Shown in pieces: positions 61,661 to 64,000 of a DNA stretch of 64,000 nucleotides (positions within the stretch are counted from its first letter, which is position 1; the number at the start of each line of letters is the position of its first letter). The DNA is from Skermanella mucosa (GTDB lineage: Bacteria; Pseudomonadota; Alphaproteobacteria; Azospirillales; Azospirillaceae), in NCBI RefSeq assembly GCF_016765655.2, contig NZ_CP086106.1, positions 4,672,501-4,736,500 on the forward strand, read 5' to 3'. Made by a program: the position numbers and the translations under genes. The notes beneath the pieces were generated by a model that was given only the letters and a program-made list of their open reading frames with translations, ran no database searches and was not told the DNA's origin.

Positions 61661-61893
61661 TGCACCCGGCGGGCCGGGTTCCCGCCGGCCAGCAGCATCG
61701 CCTTGAAGACGGCGCGGACCTGCTCGGCCCCGGCGCCGGAGGCGGCCATGCCGGCGGCGACCATCGTGTCGGTCGGCTCGATCTCGGTCAGGGTGATGCG
61801 GTGTTCGCGCAGCGTATCGATGATGTCGAGGGCGAAGTTCATCCGCTCCGAGGGGGCGGTCGCCTCCCTCGTCGGGTTGTCGTCTTCAGGCAT
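61657..61893 (-). CDS. Hypothetical 78-aa acidic protein
   Basis: Acidic, helical protein with RMNFALDIIDTLREHRITLT and TDTMVAAGMAASGAGAEQVR. No membrane segment. Coupled by ATGA overlap to the following gene, which supports both being translated. Family not recognised. Confidence 0.55.
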   Translation of the reverse strand: MPEDDNPTREATAPSERMNFALDIIDTLREHRITLTEIEPTDTMVAAGMAASGAGAEQVRAVFKAMLLAGGNPARRVQ

Positions 61894-62590
61894 GGCGGTG
61901 CGTCCTTCACGGCGTCGCGTGGAACCCGGGCGCGGCGGTACAGCCAGCCCCGGGGACTATGGAAAATCGGGCGAGGTCCGGGCGGAAGCGCCGCTCAGCC
62001 GCCCGGGCCGTGGAAGGTGCCGGAAACGGCAACGGGTGTTCCCGCCGCCGCGAGCGCCGAAGCGCCCGCGGCGGCGGAGAACAAAGATTGGCGCAGCCGT
62101 GCGCCGGTTGTGGTAACTCTTGTCCCAGCCATCGATTCTTCCCTTAACGCTTGGATCGGTGGTCAGGTCGGGCAGTGGAGCTCCAACTCCAGGCCCGGCC
62201 GCCCTGCGGGTGCAAAGGCGCGGCGAGTCTGCGCTTAATATGCATAGCTTGTCAATCACGGCGAAAAATCTTCACGTATTCAGGGCAACGCAACCCCGGC
62301 ACGGTCTGGGGTCGCGTCTGTTCGCCGAAAATCGCCGCTCCCCGACCAACCCGCCTCGTCCCCGGCCCGGCGGCGGACGGTTCTGGTTGCCGGGCAGCGC
62401 CGCCAGCAACCCCCGACCGCCGCCTTGCACGAGGTTTGCGGAGTCGGCGGGAGAAAGCGTCCAAAGGCCCCCCTCGAAAAGGACCGCGGAGGATCGCCGG
62501 CATTGATGGAGCCCTCTCGGCAGCGGAACATCGCCAAGAAGCCCCGGCCAGCCGCCGCGGCTGGCGATCACCCTACTTCGGGAGCTTCCT
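61894..62590. other. Gene-free stretch
   Basis: About 700 bp with only short overlapping open frames in all phases and no ribosome-binding site ahead of any of them. Pro/Arg-rich conceptual products suggest non-coding GC-rich DNA. Nothing else recognised here. Confidence 0.5.
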
Positions 62591-62608
62591 GGAGACCGCT
62601 CAATTTTT

Positions 62609-62637
62609 TTGACAAATCCTCAGTTGCGGTGCTAACT
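62609..62637 (+). promoter_or_regulatory. Candidate promoter in the CRISPR leader region
   Basis: TTGACA (62609-62614), 17-nt spacer, CTAACT (62632-62637) with a TG just upstream, inside an AT-rich stretch (62600-62830) unlike its surroundings. Reads toward the first CRISPR repeat about 200 bp on, as expected for a leader. Confidence 0.4.
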
Positions 62638-62837
62638 GCCGATACGCTTTCGAGCGGTTCGGTACGGCCAAAAACCCCGGACCCGCTCGCAGCAGAGCAA
62701 ACAGTTGATTTACAACGGAATCTTTGAAACTGTGAATGGTTAATTCGGCTTGGAGAACCCGCGATGCGAGCCTCCGCGAGACCCGCTCGAATCCGATCCG
62801 AATTTCCGTTGAAAATCAACGACCTCCAAGGTAGGGG

Positions 62838-62942
62838 GTCTTCCCGGGCAGAAATGCCCGGGCCTCATTGAAACGACAAGCACCCCATTGCCAAGCGGCA
62901 CGAAATGCCGTTGTCTTCCCGGGCAGAAATGCCCGGGCCTCT
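62838..62942 (+). CRISPR. CRISPR mini-array: one intact repeat, one 38-nt spacer, second repeat broken by a MITE
   Basis: Repeat 1 (62838-62874, 37 nt) has an 8-bp stem CCCGGGCA/TGCCCGGG with a GAAA loop, and ends in ATTGAAAC, the usual 3' end of many type I/III repeats. The spacer is 62875-62912. Repeat 2 begins at 62913 and matches exactly for 29 nt to 62941, where MITE copy 2 is inserted. After the MITE the remnant ends CTACAAC at 63189, giving a degenerate last repeat of 37 nt if the insertion is removed. An AT-rich leader-like region lies upstream. No cas gene is in the window. Confidence 0.7.
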
Positions 62943-63171
62943 ACGGCTGTCCAGCACGGTACTTGCTCATCAACTACTGAGAACATTCCTGGCGACTGTT
63001 TTCTCCTTCGGTTCGTCATCCGCGGGCTTGACCCGCGGATCTCAAGACACGGAGGCTTCGACGCTTCCCGCGAAAGATGGCCGGATCTAGTCCGACCATG
63101 ACGAAAGCGGAGTGCTTCCGCCCTCGATCAACCCTTTCGCAGAATGGCCAAACAACGTTCCGGACAGCCGT
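62943..63171 (+). mobile_element. MITE-like element, copy 2 (229 bp)
   Basis: Same length as copy 1 and opposite in orientation; roughly four of five positions identical by eye. Ends ACGGCTGTCC and GGACAGCCGT. Flanks CCCGGGCCTCT (62932-62942) and GCCGGGCCTCC (63172-63182) form a 9-of-11 target duplication. Inserted into the second CRISPR repeat. Contains the same palindrome (CCGCGGGCTTGACCCGCGG) as copy 1 and no ORF of note. Confidence 0.82.
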
Positions 63172-63343
63172 GCCGGGCCTCCCTACAACCTGGCGCCCCG
63201 CCAAAAATCTTGCATTCGCGCCTAACCCCGGATAATGTTCCCCAAATGTTCCCATCCGGCCAAGGCGCTCCAGCCATGCTCGACCACAGCTCCCCGGCAC
63301 CCACGCACCCTCCCCGCCCGCGATCCACCCCACGACCGCGCCC

Positions 63344-63991
63344 GTGATCCTCCTGTCACCGCGCCACGAGGCGTTCTGCAAGGCCATGGCCTGCGGCGTC
63401 GGCACGGCGGAGGCGGCGCGGCGGGCGGGCTATTCGCCTTACGGGGCGAAGCAGCGCGGCGCGGTCCTGACCGCCCGGCCGGACATCCGCGTCCGCATCG
63501 ACCAGCTCCGGACCGACCGGCAATCCTGCCACCAGGACGCCCTGGACCGCGCCGCCGCCCTGGTCGAGACGATCGCGGCCGAGGCGCTGGAGCGCAAGAG
63601 CCTCGGGCTGGCGCTGCGCGCGATCGAGCTGGGCCTCAAGCTTCGCGGCGTGGTCCAGGACAGGCGCATCCCGCACCACTATCTCGGCGACAGGCCGCAC
63701 CCCGACGCCGACCTGGAGATCATGTATTGCGACCCGGAGGAGGAAGACGACCACGCCATCGTCGGCGGGGCGCCCAGACCGGGTCCGGACCAGACCCCCG
63801 GCACGCCGCCGGAGTCCCCGCCGGTCGAAGCCGTCGAGGCGCCGGCCCCGGTGCCCGCCGCAAAGCCCGCCGCGGCGCCGGATAGTGACCTTTCGGCCGT
63901 TTCGATAGTGACCCGCCCCGCCAAGCCCGCCTCCGCGCCGTCCAAGCCCTCCGCGCCGGTGCCGCCCGCCCGGGTGCCGGCCGCCGCCTGA
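63344..63991 (+). CDS. Terminase-small-subunit-like protein
   Basis: 215 aa. The N-terminal 55 residues (LSPRHEAFCKAMACGVGTAE, AARRAGYSPYGAKQRGAVLT, ARPDIRVRID) match the helix-turn-helix DNA-binding domain of phage terminase small subunits. The middle is helical (ALVETIAAEALERKSLGLAL), and the last 80 residues are Pro/Ala-rich and disordered. GTG start without a clear ribosome-binding site, so the exact N-terminus is uncertain. No large terminase or structural phage gene is in view, so it may be the edge of a prophage or a domesticated gene. Confidence 0.65.
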   Translation: MILLSPRHEAFCKAMACGVGTAEAARRAGYSPYGAKQRGAVLTARPDIRVRIDQLRTDRQSCHQDALDRAAALVETIAAEALERKSLGLALRAIELGLKLRGVVQDRRIPHHYLGDRPHPDADLEIMYCDPEEEDDHAIVGGAPRPGPDQTPGTPPESPPVEAVEAPAPVPAAKPAAAPDSDLSAVSIVTRPAKPASAPSKPSAPVPPARVPAAA

Positions 63992-64000
63992 CGGTGACCA

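Noticed and set aside
61462-62238. 258-codon plus-strand ORF over the small gene pair
   Set aside because: Arg/Pro-rich conceptual product opposite a better-supported pair with coupled ATGA overlap.
62425-62727. 100-codon plus-strand ORF upstream of the CRISPR array
   Set aside because: No ribosome-binding site, composition changes abruptly within it, and its end overlaps the AT-rich leader-like region.

Overview
The window is high-GC chromosomal DNA from an alphaproteobacterium. The best guess is a Rhodospirillales/Azospirillaceae-type bacterium (Azospirillum or Skermanella-like). The evidence is a classic alphaproteobacterial gene block (ubiG divergent from lysC, then ptsP, prfA, prmC, a DUF4167 gene and clpB), an intracellular PHB depolymerase (PhaZ), and abundant two-component and CheB/CheR-type signalling genes. 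Genus assignment is inference. I found no rRNA or tRNA gene.

Layout. 1-1.0 kb: end of an M23 peptidase gene. 1.1-18.1 kb: conserved housekeeping block, mostly minus strand. It reads (in transcription direction) lysC, nitronate monooxygenase, ptsP, rodZ, ispG, hemA (glutamyl-tRNA reductase), prfA, prmC, DUF4167 and clpB, with a NUDIX and a MOSC gene on the plus strand and ubiG divergent from lysC. 18.2-24.2 kb: signalling island with a 59-aa ORF, an HWE/HisKA_2-type kinase, two divergent CheB-type methylesterases lacking receiver domains, and a CheR-PAS protein. 24.4-30.2 kb: glpK-ugpBAEC for glycerol and glycerol-3-phosphate use. 30.3-40.9 kb: PhaZ, small membrane and stress proteins, a rhomboid protease, a peroxiredoxin, MgtC, a sulfatase-like membrane enzyme, an Eis-like acetyltransferase, and a patatin next to a SIR2-like protein. 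40.9-48.1 kb: a hybrid histidine kinase, a flavin monooxygenase, a Tat-exported ferritin-like protein, a second patatin, TspO and a tiny membrane protein.

48.2-59.3 kb is the most unusual coding region. A cyclase/AAA/TPR signalling ATPase is divergent from five close-packed plus-strand genes: an E-set domain fused to a gluconate-dehydrogenase-subunit-3 domain, a GMC oxidoreductase, two cupin proteins that look like diverged tandem paralogues, and a GH13 alpha-glucan enzyme. I infer a cytoplasmic sugar- or glucan-oxidising system; I know of no described pathway with this gene set.

59.3-64 kb is a low-density accessory stretch. It holds an Rpn-family nuclease between two copies of an intergenic repeat, and two 229-bp MITE-like elements with 13-bp terminal inverted repeats and 11-bp target duplications. 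One MITE interrupts a copy of that intergenic repeat, with the uninterrupted version also present. The other interrupts the second repeat of a two-repeat CRISPR mini-array that has no cas genes in the window. The end carries a small two-gene unit and a terminase-small-subunit-like gene.
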